From Burkholderiales bacterium JOSHI_001 (GTDB lineage Bacteria; Pseudomonadota; Gammaproteobacteria; Burkholderiales; Burkholderiaceae_C), in NCBI GenBank assembly GCA_000244995.1, contig CM001438.1, forward strand, positions 2,628,090 to 2,692,089: a stretch of 64,000 nucleotides of DNA, given 5' to 3'. Positions within the stretch are counted from its first letter, which is position 1. Every line of letters starts with the position of its first letter. Position numbers and translations under genes: made by a program. This document shows positions 8,515 to 17,144 of this stretch, one piece after another. Below the pieces are notes generated by a model. The model did no database searches. It was not told where the DNA came from and saw nothing but the letters and a program-made list of their open reading frames with translations.

Positions 8515-10563
8515 TCAGGGCAGGGTGGCGCCCTCGGTGCTGGGTTCGGCGTCGGCGGCCAGGGCCGCGTCGTCCAGCAGCACACCGTCTTCGTCGGCCG
8601 CCGGCTCAACGGCGCCGCCGCTGGCTTCCAACGTGGTGGCGCTGCGCGCGGGGCCGAACACACCGTCCAGCATCAGGTCGGCCAGTGGGCCGGCGTCGCC
8701 CTCGAAGTTGTCGGGCAGGCCGCTGAAGTCGTGTGCCAGCCTGTCCACGTTCAGGGTTTCACCGGGCGCCAGGTCTTCCACTTCGCGCCAGCGCTGCTGC
8801 ACCCGGGCCAAGTGCAGGTCCATGTCCATGGCGGGCACGGTGGGCGGGGGGCGCAGCCGCGCACGGAAGGCCTTGTCGCGGTGGTAGCGGATCTTCTGGC
8901 CCAGGATGGGTTTGCAGTTCTCCACCATCACAACCAGGCGCTCGGTGCCCAGTTCCTTGAATTCCTGCGGCAGCAGCAGCGCGCGGCGCTGGTCGCTGTC
9001 GTTGCGGCTGATGGTGCTGTGCATGGGCCCGCCCAGGCTGCGGCTGCGCCCGCGCGACGTGGCCCGTTCGGTGAAGTGGCCCAGCATGGCGCTGTACTCG
9101 TCGGCGTCGCGCTGCTCGCGCGGGGCGTACAGAATCTGCAGGCCGTGGTTGGTGGCGAAGGTGCGGGCTTCCTTGTCGCCATACACCGCGTCCAGCTGGG
9201 ACATGGCCTGCACCACGGTCAGCAGGCGCAGGTTGTAGCCGGCCAAGAAGGCCGCGCCGCTGGTGATGACGCCCACGCGGCCCATGGCGGTGAACTCGTC
9301 GTTCACCAGCAGGCACTGCAGGGTGAGCGTGGGGTCCTGCTGCGGCAGGGCCTGGGTGTTTAGGCTGACCAGCTGGGAAAAGAACAGGTTCAGCAGCGGC
9401 CTGGCGTTGGCCAGGCGGTTGGGCGGAATGCGCACGTAGATGGACATGCGCCGGCGCCGCAGGTCTTCCAGCTGGAAATCGTCGGCACTGGTGGCGGCGT
9501 CCACCACTGCGTCCGCAAAGATGGTGAGCGGCGCATTGAAGGTGGCCACCACGCTGGACAGCGTGTTTTCTGAATTGGACAGCAGGCGCTGCAGCGCGTC
9601 GGTGCATTCGTCGGAAAGCGGATTGCCCTGCTCGCGGCGCTGCTTGATCAACCCGGCCAGGTGGTCTTTCAGCGGCTGGCCCTTGCCCGAGGACTGGCGC
9701 AGCATTTCCCCAATGCTGCGGGGCAGGGCGGGTGTTTCCAGCAGCACCAGGCCCAGGCCCAGGAACAGGTTGCGCGCCTGGTCGTTGAAGAAGGCTTCGG
9801 ACGAGGTGCCCGCGTCGTTCGGAAAGAACACCTGGCCGACGGCCAGCAGGTCGCCCACGCGGTGCAGCGGGCTGGTGCGAACGGCGGTCAGAGGGTTCCA
9901 GCGGTGGCTGCGCGCACCTTCGTCGAAGGGCGAGAAGGCATACACCGCCTGGCCGTTTTCGGCCCGGTAGCCGGCGGTGATGTCGAAGTTTTCGCCCTTG
10001 ATGTCCAGCACCACCACCGAGTCGGGCCAGTTCAGCAGGTTGGGGATGACCACGCCCACGCCCTTGCCGCTGCGGGTGGGGGCCGACAGCATCACCGACA
10101 GCTGGCCTGGCAGCGCCAGGAAGCGGCCGCCGTAGCGGCCTACCAGGATGCTGGGCGAGGCGGCTGCCTGGCCGGCCCGGTGCCCACGCGCTGGGAGCAG
10201 ACCGGCCTGGGCGATTTCGACCGGGGTTGCGAAGCGCGCGTCGCCATGCAGCGCCCGGCGCGGCCGGGCCGCGGCAAACAGCGCAGCCTGCAGCAGCACC
10301 AGGGTGCCCAGGCCCGAGATCGCCATCGCGGCTTGCAGCTTGCCGCGCAGGCGGGCGTCGTCGGCATACAGATGCCAGTAGGCAAGGATGCTGTTCCAAC
10401 GGGCCTGGCGCGGGTCCACCTTGTTCAGCACCAGGAACAGCGCGCCCGACAGGTACATCGCGGCGCAGGCCAGCACTGCCAAGGCCACCAGTGCGAACAC
10501 GCCCGCCACCACCTTGCGGCCGGTGGGCCAGGCGGACCAGGGCAGGGTCGCCATCGCGTTCAT
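8515..10563 (-). CDS. virD4: VirD4/TraG-type coupling protein
   Basis: 682 residues from ATG 10563, which overlaps the virB11 stop by ATGA. Two transmembrane segments lie in the first 100 residues (about 17-45 and 77-97), as in type IV coupling proteins. Walker A is PTRSGKGVG near residue 157 and Walker B is LLVNDEFTAMGR near 417. The family signature VLDIKGENF follows the first motif. The ATPase binds the relaxosome and delivers it to the VirB channel at the inner membrane. The C-terminal 130 residues are acidic and poorly conserved, a usual place for substrate-specific contacts. Length fits the family. Confidence 0.95.
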   Translation of the reverse strand: MNAMATLPWSAWPTGRKVVAGVFALVALAVLACAAMYLSGALFLVLNKVDPRQARWNSILAYWHLYADDARLRGKLQAAMAISGLGTLVLLQAALFAAARPRRALHGDARFATPVEIAQAGLLPARGHRAGQAAASPSILVGRYGGRFLALPGQLSVMLSAPTRSGKGVGVVIPNLLNWPDSVVVLDIKGENFDITAGYRAENGQAVYAFSPFDEGARSHRWNPLTAVRTSPLHRVGDLLAVGQVFFPNDAGTSSEAFFNDQARNLFLGLGLVLLETPALPRSIGEMLRQSSGKGQPLKDHLAGLIKQRREQGNPLSDECTDALQRLLSNSENTLSSVVATFNAPLTIFADAVVDAATSADDFQLEDLRRRRMSIYVRIPPNRLANARPLLNLFFSQLVSLNTQALPQQDPTLTLQCLLVNDEFTAMGRVGVITSGAAFLAGYNLRLLTVVQAMSQLDAVYGDKEARTFATNHGLQILYAPREQRDADEYSAMLGHFTERATSRGRSRSLGGPMHSTISRNDSDQRRALLLPQEFKELGTERLVVMVENCKPILGQKIRYHRDKAFRARLRPPPTVPAMDMDLHLARVQQRWREVEDLAPGETLNVDRLAHDFSGLPDNFEGDAGPLADLMLDGVFGPARSATTLEASGGAVEPAADEDGVLLDDAALAADAEPSTEGATLP

Positions 10564-11675
10564 GCCGCCGCCGGTGTCGAGTTGCGCCCGGCCAGGCGCC
10601 GGCTGCGGGGTTCGTAGTGGATTTCGGAGATGAAGCGCCCGCGCTCGTCGCGCTCGAACTGCACCACCACGTCCACCACCACGCCCAGCAGCGCCTTGAT
10701 TTCGCGCAGGCGCAGGCCACCGCCGGCACCGCTTTCGCGGATCATCAGCGACATCTGTTCATAGGCCAGCGCGCAACTGCCGGCATGCACGCTGGTGATG
10801 CTGCCCGGGTGGCCGGATGCGGCCAGGCGCACGAAGGAAAAGCATTCGTCGCCGCGCACCTCGGCCAGGAAGATGCGGTCCGGCTTCATGCGCAGGCAGG
10901 CCTCCAGCAGGTGCCGGGCCGTCACGCGTGCGGTGCCTTGTGCGTCCTTGCTGTAGAACAGGTGAACCACGTTCGGGTGGTTCGGCAGGGTCAGCTCGGC
11001 GGTGTCCTGGATGGTGATAAGGCGCTCGTGCCGCGGCACCTCTTCGACCAGACCTTTCATGAAGGTGGTCTTGCCCGATCCGGTCTTGCCGCTGACCACG
11101 ATGGTCTGGTGCCGGCGCACGGCCAGGCGCAGGAACTCGGCATGGCGGCCGGCAGCATTCAGGGCCTGCAGTTCCTGCTCGAAGGCGGGCCCCGTGTGCG
11201 CATCGTGAGGGCCGCTGCGGCTGGCGCGGGCCGTGCGCTCGAACAGGCCTTCGCGCTCGAAGTCGTCCAGCGTCTTGATCAGCTGGGACGGCTTTCGCAC
11301 GGTGATGGAAACGGTGCCGCGCGACACCGCGGGGGGAATGACGAACTGGATGCGCTCGCCGCTGGGCAGCGTGGCCGACAGCAGCGGCCGTTCCTGGTTG
11401 ATCTGCTGGTCGCAGAAGGTGGCCACGGCGGTGGCCAGGGACAGGCAGCGCTCCAGCGTCATATCAGGCGCTTCAAAGCCACGCCAGCCGCTGGCGCTTT
11501 CCACCAGCACTTCGCCGGGCCGGTTCACGCACACCTCCAGCACGCCGGGCTGGTCCAGGTGCGAGCGCAGGGGTTTGAGGAATTCATTCACCGACGTGGC
11601 GTCACCCTGCCAGGTGGGCCCGGGCAGGGGTGCCGCAGCGATGCCGTCCAGCGTGGGCTGAAGCCATGGGCTCAT
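10560..11675 (-). CDS. virB11: VirB11-type secretion ATPase
   Basis: 371 residues from ATG 11675. The Walker A is SGKTGSGKTTFMKG (about residues 190-203), followed by the Asp box ITIQDTAEL, the Walker B segment ECFSFVRLAASGHPGS in the RIFLAEVRGDE context, and the His box. These place it in the VirB11/PulE hexameric ATPases, which switch the machine between pilus assembly and DNA transfer on the cytoplasmic face. It is coupled by ATGA overlaps to virB10 upstream and virD4 downstream. Length is typical. Confidence 0.95.
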   Translation of the reverse strand: MSPWLQPTLDGIAAAPLPGPTWQGDATSVNEFLKPLRSHLDQPGVLEVCVNRPGEVLVESASGWRGFEAPDMTLERCLSLATAVATFCDQQINQERPLLSATLPSGERIQFVIPPAVSRGTVSITVRKPSQLIKTLDDFEREGLFERTARASRSGPHDAHTGPAFEQELQALNAAGRHAEFLRLAVRRHQTIVVSGKTGSGKTTFMKGLVEEVPRHERLITIQDTAELTLPNHPNVVHLFYSKDAQGTARVTARHLLEACLRMKPDRIFLAEVRGDECFSFVRLAASGHPGSITSVHAGSCALAYEQMSLMIRESGAGGGLRLREIKALLGVVVDVVVQFERDERGRFISEIHYEPRSRRLAGRNSTPAAA

Positions 11676-13177
11676 GGCTTGGCTTCCAGCGCGGCGGGGC
11701 GCAGTTCGTACACCGATGAGAAGTCCACATCGCGCGCGACGTAGATGCCGACGATGCCGCCCTGGTTCTGGTAAATCAGCGGCGGGATGTTGATGGTGCT
11801 GTCCAGCACCTTCTCGGCCAGCTTGCTGGCGTTGGCCGTGGTGCTGGGCAGCACGATGGTGTCGCCGGTGCGGTCGTTGGCCTGGTTCTGGATGATGAGC
11901 TTGACCGAATCGTCGATCAGCGACATCAGCATGGCCGCGCCCAGGCGTTCGCCCCAGCGGTTGTCCACATGGCCGTCGATGCCGGATTCACCCAGCGGCC
12001 CGGTGCCGGGGGAGTCGATGTCCACGGTCACGCCCAGCGGTGTGCGGATGCGCGTCCACAGCACGGGAATGCGCACCGTGCCAGGCCGCACGGACGTGAT
12101 GCGGTATTCACCATCCAGGTGCGAGCCGCGTTCGATCAGCAGCACGCGGCCGTCGTCGCTGAACACGTTGCGCTGCACCTGGCAACCCACCAGGCCGGAG
12201 GCGGCGCTGATGACGCGGGTTTTCAGCGCACAGGTGAAGGCTGTTCCCTTGGGAAGGGTGAGGCTGCGGTCCCCCAACAGGGTGGCCGCCACACGGGGGG
12301 TGTGTGAGCCTTGAAGTTGGCCGCCGAACAGGCCCGCACCCACCGGGCTTCCCCGGGATGGGCCGCCCCTCGGGGTGGTGCCCCCGCTGGGGTGTCCTGC
12401 TGAAGGGGGCCCACCGGCGGGTGCGGCGCCCAGCAGTGCGCCAAGGGCTTGATGCGCGTTGGCAGGGTCCGGCATGGGCACCGGCACCTGGCCGGTGGCC
12501 AGGGCGGTGCTGCGGGTCAAGGTGTCCAGCAGGCCCTGCAACTGGCGTTGGTAGCCCTGCAGGTTGCGCGTGGTGGCGGCCAGCGGGTCGTTGGTGTCGT
12601 CCGTCTCCGGGGCTGGGGGCAGGGCCACCGGAAGGGGGTCGCCCGGTCGGGCCAGCCCGTTGGAGGGGGCGGCTGGGGCACCCGGGCGGGTGGACACCAG
12701 CAGCACGGGGGCGTCCTCAGGGGCGACACCCTTGCTGGTGGTACCCGGGCCTGCCGCGCCGCCGGTGCGGCGCACGCCGATGGGTTCGGCTTCTGCCATC
12801 TCGGCGGCGGTGGGTAACAGGGCCGGGATGAGCGGCGCGGCGGCAGTGGCTGGGGCCGCGCGGCTGGGCGCGGGTGGCGTGGCCGGCGGCATGTCCAGGC
12901 GGCGCGGGCTGCCGGTGGCCGCAGTGGGCTTGTCGCTCATGCGGCGGCGTTCGGTCTCGTCGGCCTTTTTTCCGCTGGCGGCGAAGCGCTGCACCGACAC
13001 GGCGGCCACCCCCACCAGCGACAGCACCAGCAGGCCCACCGCCAGCAGCCCTTTGCGGGACAGCGACAGCGGCTGGCGTTCGGCCACGTTGGGGATGCCG
13101 GGCTCACCCGGCAACGGGGCCAGGGTGTTCGGGCCCGCGCCGGCAGCCGGGTCCGGGGTGGGTGCGGGTTCATTCAT
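11672..13177 (-). CDS. virB10: VirB10/TrbI-type core complex protein
   Basis: 501 residues from ATG 13177. A short cytoplasmic N-terminus is followed by one transmembrane helix at about residues 43-62. A long Pro/Ala/Gly-rich linker crosses the periplasm to about residue 270. The C-terminal beta-barrel domain (about 290-470) contains LLGDRSLTLPKGTAFTCALK, VFSDDGRVLLIERGSHLDGE and the GIDGHVDNRWGERLGAAML segment typical of VirB10. The protein spans both membranes and senses ATPase activity. The start overlaps the virB9 stop by 8 bases and its stop overlaps the virB11 start. Confidence 0.95.
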   Translation of the reverse strand: MNEPAPTPDPAAGAGPNTLAPLPGEPGIPNVAERQPLSLSRKGLLAVGLLVLSLVGVAAVSVQRFAASGKKADETERRRMSDKPTAATGSPRRLDMPPATPPAPSRAAPATAAAPLIPALLPTAAEMAEAEPIGVRRTGGAAGPGTTSKGVAPEDAPVLLVSTRPGAPAAPSNGLARPGDPLPVALPPAPETDDTNDPLAATTRNLQGYQRQLQGLLDTLTRSTALATGQVPVPMPDPANAHQALGALLGAAPAGGPPSAGHPSGGTTPRGGPSRGSPVGAGLFGGQLQGSHTPRVAATLLGDRSLTLPKGTAFTCALKTRVISAASGLVGCQVQRNVFSDDGRVLLIERGSHLDGEYRITSVRPGTVRIPVLWTRIRTPLGVTVDIDSPGTGPLGESGIDGHVDNRWGERLGAAMLMSLIDDSVKLIIQNQANDRTGDTIVLPSTTANASKLAEKVLDSTINIPPLIYQNQGGIVGIYVARDVDFSSVYELRPAALEAKP

Positions 13178-14111
13178 GGCCTTGCTCCTGTGGGGGCGCG
13201 CCGCGGCGCACGGCGTTGTTGTCGGCCTTCAGCACTCGCTGCACGCCGGGCACCGTGGTGCCGTCGCCGGGCGGGTGGCCTTCCAGGTCGAAGGCCTCGT
13301 TCCACAGGCCCACCACGGCCGAGCCGGCGCGCAGCATCAGCCGGCGGCTGACGCGGTCCACCACCAGCAGGTCGTCTTCCATGCGGGTGTTAACCAGGGT
13401 TTCAGAGCCGTCACCCAGCACATGGAACACGGCTGGCACCTCGCGGTTGCCCGCAAAGCGCAGGTACGTGAAGCGCCCGTCGTCGAACACCAGCGAAGGC
13501 AGGATGTCCTGCGAGTTCGGCCCTTCGGCCAGCGCGTACTGGGTGTTCACCACCTGGGCCTTCGCCTGCAGTCGTTCCGCCACCAACATTTGTGGGGACT
13601 GTTGGGGCGGCAGGGGCAGCCATGCGGCCTGGGCTGCCGGAGGCGACGCATCACGCAGCGCGGGCCGAACCGGCAAGGCGGCGGCTGGCACGGGTGGCGG
13701 TGGCGCCTTGATGACCAGGCGGTACACAGGCGCCTTGGGGTCGCCGTCGGGCAGCACCACGAAGCGGAAGGCGTGGGTGCGGCGGTCGGTCACCACGGCC
13801 AGGTTGTTGGCGGCGCTGGCGCTGCTCTTGGCCTTCACGAACAGGTTGCGCCCGCCCGGCTGCGCCACCACGCACCAGGCGGATTCGGCCTTGCCGCAGT
13901 CGCCGCCCAGGCCGGCGGCCACGTCGGTGATGGTTTCGTCGGCGGCCAGTACCACCAGGGCCACCACGCCGCGTTTCACCGGCACCGTCACCACGGCGTG
14001 CGGGTCATAGACCACTTCGCGCAGGCGTGGGTCAGGCCTGGTGGATTCCGCCGCGGGCGCCCCTAATGAAGCCGCCAATGCGGATACGCCCAGCCAGAGC
14101 CCGGCCTTCAT
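13170..14111 (-). CDS. virB9: VirB9/TrbG-type outer-membrane core protein
   Basis: 313 residues from ATG 14111. A signal peptide (cleavage near Ala-Pro-Ala-Ala-Glu, residue 21) sends it to the periplasm. The N-terminal domain has the VirB9 pattern beginning VVYDPHAVVTVPVKRGVVAL. The C-terminal domain (about 200-290) has DGRFTYLRFAGNREVPAVF, VNTRMEDDLLVVDRV and the closing AVVGLWNEAFD. With VirB10 it forms the outer-membrane core; VirB7 normally completes it but was not found here. Coupled by ATGA to virB8. Confidence 0.93.
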   Translation of the reverse strand: MKAGLWLGVSALAASLGAPAAESTRPDPRLREVVYDPHAVVTVPVKRGVVALVVLAADETITDVAAGLGGDCGKAESAWCVVAQPGGRNLFVKAKSSASAANNLAVVTDRRTHAFRFVVLPDGDPKAPVYRLVIKAPPPPVPAAALPVRPALRDASPPAAQAAWLPLPPQQSPQMLVAERLQAKAQVVNTQYALAEGPNSQDILPSLVFDDGRFTYLRFAGNREVPAVFHVLGDGSETLVNTRMEDDLLVVDRVSRRLMLRAGSAVVGLWNEAFDLEGHPPGDGTTVPGVQRVLKADNNAVRRGAPPQEQGHE

Positions 14112-14899
14112 GGCTTGCCCCCGGCCAGCGTGGTGTTGATTTCAGGGTCTGATCGGTAGGCGGTGACGACGAAGCCGAAGGGGTTCTCCAACCGGTCGCG
14201 TTCTTTCGCCAGCACCTTGGGCTGGTACTGGAATACGACGCTGGCCATGTGCCGGGTGGTGACGTCGGGCAGGTTGCGATCGGGCTGGCGCAGCAGCTTG
14301 TCGTAGGTGACGGTGGCGTCGCCCTGGTTGCCGCGCCGGCCGGACGGGGACAGCCGCACGCCCACGATCTGGATGCGCCACTCCTCGCTGCCGGCCACCC
14401 GCTTGTGCAAGGCGGCGTCGCCCTCGAACTGGCGGCTGTACTCGGCAAACACGCCGGGCACTGCCATGCGCGCCACCTGGTCGTAGTCGCGCTGCAGGAA
14501 GGCCAGGTTGTAGCCCTCGCGCGCCCGCACGAAGGCGGCCAGGTTGTGCTTGTCCAGCGCTTCCAGCGGCGGGATGGTTTCCACAGCCAGGCGCTGCTGG
14601 ATGGTGGCTTCGCCGGTGGCGCGGTCCACCACGATGGGAATTTCCACCACCCGACGCAGCGGGCCTTGAACGAACACCGCGGCCATGCCCACCAGCCCCA
14701 GCACCAGGCCGGCGCTGGCCACCCACCAGGCCCGGCGTTCGGACCGTTCCAGCATCAAGGCGCGGTCGATCTCCCAGCCCTGGTTGACGTTGAAGGCGCC
14801 GCTTTCGGCGGTTTCGACAGATTCGTCGGAGGGGGCGGCGTGCCGTGCATGGCGTTCAGGCAATGCAGCGGCTGCGCCTGGCATCAGGACAGCGTTCAT
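14108..14899 (-). CDS. virB8: VirB8-type inner-membrane assembly protein
   Basis: 263 residues from ATG 14899; the frame is open further upstream but that part overlaps virB5 and has no plausible composition. A cytoplasmic N-terminus of about 55 residues precedes one transmembrane helix (WWVASAGLVLGLVGMAAVFV). A periplasmic NTF2-like domain follows, with REGYNLAFLQRDYDQVARM, GVFAEYSRQF and the NPFGFVVTAYRSDPE ending of VirB8. It nucleates assembly by contacting VirB4, VirB5 and VirB10. It starts 13 bases after the virB5 stop. Confidence 0.92.
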   Translation of the reverse strand: MNAVLMPGAAAALPERHARHAAPSDESVETAESGAFNVNQGWEIDRALMLERSERRAWWVASAGLVLGLVGMAAVFVQGPLRRVVEIPIVVDRATGEATIQQRLAVETIPPLEALDKHNLAAFVRAREGYNLAFLQRDYDQVARMAVPGVFAEYSRQFEGDAALHKRVAGSEEWRIQIVGVRLSPSGRRGNQGDATVTYDKLLRQPDRNLPDVTTRHMASVVFQYQPKVLAKERDRLENPFGFVVTAYRSDPEINTTLAGGKP

Positions 14900-14912
14900 G
14901 GGGTGGGTCCGG

Positions 14913-15620
14913 TCAGGGGTGGGGTTGCGGCAGGAAGTCCGACAACTTGCCGGTGCGGGCCAGCGCCTGGTACTGGCGCTCGCGTTCGCGGGAACGGGCG
15001 ATGCGGTCTTCGCTTTCGGCCATGCCCTGCAGCATCTGCACCTGCGACATCTCGTGCGCAAGCAGGGCGTTTTCGGCGCCGATGCGGGCCTGGATTTCCT
15101 GCACCGACTTCTGGTCGTTGGTGGCGTTGATCTGGTTCATCAGCGCGTTGATTTGTGCCAGCCGGCCCGACGCGGTGCGCATGGCGTCCTGCAGCAGGCC
15201 CTTGTGCTGGTAGGGCGCCGCCAGGCTGGCCTGGCAAGCGGTGCGCGCGGCGCCATCGCGGTCCAGGCAGTTGTAGACCATGCCCGCATCGCGCAGCGCC
15301 TTGGCGGTGGCGTTCAGGCCTGAATAGCCCGAAGTGTCAACGGCATTGACGAAGGTGTAGGCCTCTGCCGGCACGTAGTTGCGCAGTGCCGGGCTGTTCA
15401 GGATGTTGCCCAGGTTGCGCACGCCATTGATGCTGCCCAGGTGGTTGCGCAGCTGGCCAATCTGCTGCACTTGGTTGTTGATCTGCGTGATGCTGTTGAC
15501 CACGCTTTGGATCGTCTGCACCAGGTTGGCGGCGTCGATGACCGGAATGCCTTGAGCGCTGGCGCTCAGCGTGCCCAGCGCCAAGCAGGCAGCGGCGGCA
15601 AATTTCAGGCGGAAGGCCAT
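14913..15620 (-). CDS. virB5: VirB5-type minor pilin / adhesin
   Basis: 235 residues from ATG 15620. A clear signal peptide ends at ASAQG near residue 23. The mature part is nearly all helical with long Gln/Asn/Leu heptad-like stretches (TITQINNQVQQIGQL-type, about 40-60, and ALMNQINATNDQKSVQEIQ, about 155-175). This matches the VirB5 helix bundle, which sits at the pilus tip and contacts recipients. The order virB6 then virB5 is reversed relative to the Agrobacterium operon. Sequence conservation in this family is weak, so context carries much of the call. Confidence 0.85.
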   Translation of the reverse strand: MAFRLKFAAAACLALGTLSASAQGIPVIDAANLVQTIQSVVNSITQINNQVQQIGQLRNHLGSINGVRNLGNILNSPALRNYVPAEAYTFVNAVDTSGYSGLNATAKALRDAGMVYNCLDRDGAARTACQASLAAPYQHKGLLQDAMRTASGRLAQINALMNQINATNDQKSVQEIQARIGAENALLAHEMSQVQMLQGMAESEDRIARSRERERQYQALARTGKLSDFLPQPHP

Positions 15621-15644
15621 GGTGGAGCTCCTTGTTCGGGTGGG

Positions 15645-16700
15645 TCAACGCCGGCCCCGCAGGGCGGCGAGCTTGTAGGCGGCCACGCGTGCCGCGCGCA
15701 CGCCGCGCCCTGCGGTGGCCGCGGCGGCTGCCGCCGCGCGACCCGCGGTATAGGGCAAGCCGCTGCCGGCCTGGATGGCGCCGCCCTGTACGGCGGCACC
15801 CGCAGCACCACGGCCCCCGGCGGCCGAGCGCAGGCCCGCCACCATCATGGCGTTCTGCACCATCTGCACGCCTTGCTGCACGGCCGCGCCGCCGGTCAGG
15901 GCCGAGGCCAGGCTGGGGGCCTGGAAACACAGGATGGCCATCAGCAGCATCAGCACGCAGTAGCGGGTGGATTCGCCCAGCACGTTGAAGTTGGCACCCA
16001 GGAAGCCGCCCCCGTCCTGGATGGCCTTGAACATGGACGTGCCCATGAAGGCGCTGAGTCCCAGCGCAAAGAAGGCAAACCAGGTCAGCACCACGGCGTT
16101 CAGCACCATGGACAGCCAGCTGTCGAAGAAGCGCGCGGTGGGCCGCCAGGCCAGGCACAGCACGAACAGCGGGCCGACCGCGATGACGAAGGTGAGGAGG
16201 AGCTTGGACAGCGTCACCACAAAGAGCGCGATGCACAGGAAGACCATCGAGCCCAGGGAAAAGATGGCCGCGGCCAGCAGCAGGTCCAGCCGGAACATGC
16301 TGGCTTCTTTCATGATGTCGGCCACCTGGGTGCTGGCGTCGTCGTTGAACTTGTCCAGCAGCGCGTAGGGGCTGGTGACGGTGCTGGGGTCCACACCCAC
16401 CGGCAGGAAGGTGGCGGCCACGCCCATCGCCAGGCCGTTGGCCGAGTCGGACACGGTGCTGATGTAGAAGCCCGCTTGCAGCGCCAGGGCCAGCACCAGG
16501 CCGATCTTGAACACCTTCCACATGAACACCGGCAGGGTCTCGGACACTTCGTTGCGCAGCACCGCCCAGCCGTACAGCGCCACCCAGACGGTCATGGCGC
16601 TCAACGCGATGGGCGCCAGGCCGGCCATCAGTGCGGCCACCACGCCCAGCACGTAGTTGGCCAGGATGCCGTCCAGTTGTGCGCCGACCCAGGTGAACAT
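15645..16700 (-). CDS. virB6: VirB6/TrbL-type polytopic inner-membrane channel protein
   Basis: 351 residues from ATG 16700. At least six hydrophobic segments lie between residues 10 and 270, including LLLAAAIFSLGSMVFLCIALFVV and LTFVIAVGPLFVLCLAW. The last is the conserved central region of TrbL/VirB6, with its Trp. The C-terminal 80 residues are Ala/Gly/Arg-rich and likely cytoplasmic. VirB6 forms part of the inner-membrane translocation path for DNA. It lies between the small exported protein gene and virB5, with short gaps of about 15-25 bases. Confidence 0.92.
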   Translation of the reverse strand: MFTWVGAQLDGILANYVLGVVAALMAGLAPIALSAMTVWVALYGWAVLRNEVSETLPVFMWKVFKIGLVLALALQAGFYISTVSDSANGLAMGVAATFLPVGVDPSTVTSPYALLDKFNDDASTQVADIMKEASMFRLDLLLAAAIFSLGSMVFLCIALFVVTLSKLLLTFVIAVGPLFVLCLAWRPTARFFDSWLSMVLNAVVLTWFAFFALGLSAFMGTSMFKAIQDGGGFLGANFNVLGESTRYCVLMLLMAILCFQAPSLASALTGGAAVQQGVQMVQNAMMVAGLRSAAGGRGAAGAAVQGGAIQAGSGLPYTAGRAAAAAAATAGRGVRAARVAAYKLAALRGRR

Positions 16701-16715
16701 GGCTGTGCCTTGGGT

Positions 16716-17144
16716 TCACTGCACCGCCGGATAGGGCAGGTTGGCGGGCGGGCGCGCGAACAGGTCCACGCACTTGCTGCCCAGATCGGGTAACTGGCAT
16801 TGCCGCCAGGTGGCGCCGGTCTTCACCACCCACAGCCGCAGCAGCTTGGTGTTGCCGTAGCTGGAAGCACGGCAGGCACCGGGGCGGGCATAGGCTTCGG
16901 TGCATTCCACCAGGCCGTCGCTGGTTTCCACCATCAGCCAGGCGCCGCCGTGGCACTTCTCATTGGCCGCGCAGGGCTTGGTGGCGCGGGCCGGGCCGGT
17001 ATTGGGCAGCGGGGGTGTTTCCACGCTTTTGACGCCGTTGGCGCCGAGCTTCACCGCTTCGTTGCCCTTCACGTACTGGGCCAGTGCCGCCGTGTGCGCT
17101 GCCGCAAGCAGCACACCGGCCATGGCAAGTTGAGCGAAGTTCAT
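16716..17144 (-). CDS. Small exported protein of the type IV secretion operon, unrecognised
   Basis: 142 residues from ATG 17144; that start overlaps the virB4 stop as ATGA. A signal peptide ends at ALAQY near residue 22. The mature part has six cysteines (CAANEKC, VEC, GAC, QC, KC), suggesting disulphide bonds in the periplasm. I do not recognise the family. The fixed place between virB4 and virB6 suggests a channel or pilus accessory factor, in the position where some systems carry an EexN- or TrbK-like entry-exclusion protein. It has no lipobox, which argues against a typical exclusion lipoprotein. Confidence 0.7.
   Translation of the reverse strand: MNFAQLAMAGVLLAAAHTAALAQYVKGNEAVKLGANGVKSVETPPLPNTGPARATKPCAANEKCHGGAWLMVETSDGLVECTEAYARPGACRASSYGNTKLLRLWVVKTGATWRQCQLPDLGSKCVDLFARPPANLPYPAVQ

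Noticed and set aside
6378-8726. A 782-codon plus-strand frame across the DUF1173, LPD7 and lipoprotein genes
   Set aside because: Gly/His/Val-rich shadow of GC-rich minus-strand genes. The opposite strand holds recognisable proteins.
15441-16793. A 450-codon plus-strand frame opposite virB5/virB6
   Set aside because: Composition is Gln/His/Gly-rich with no domain; virB6 and virB5 are clear on the other strand.
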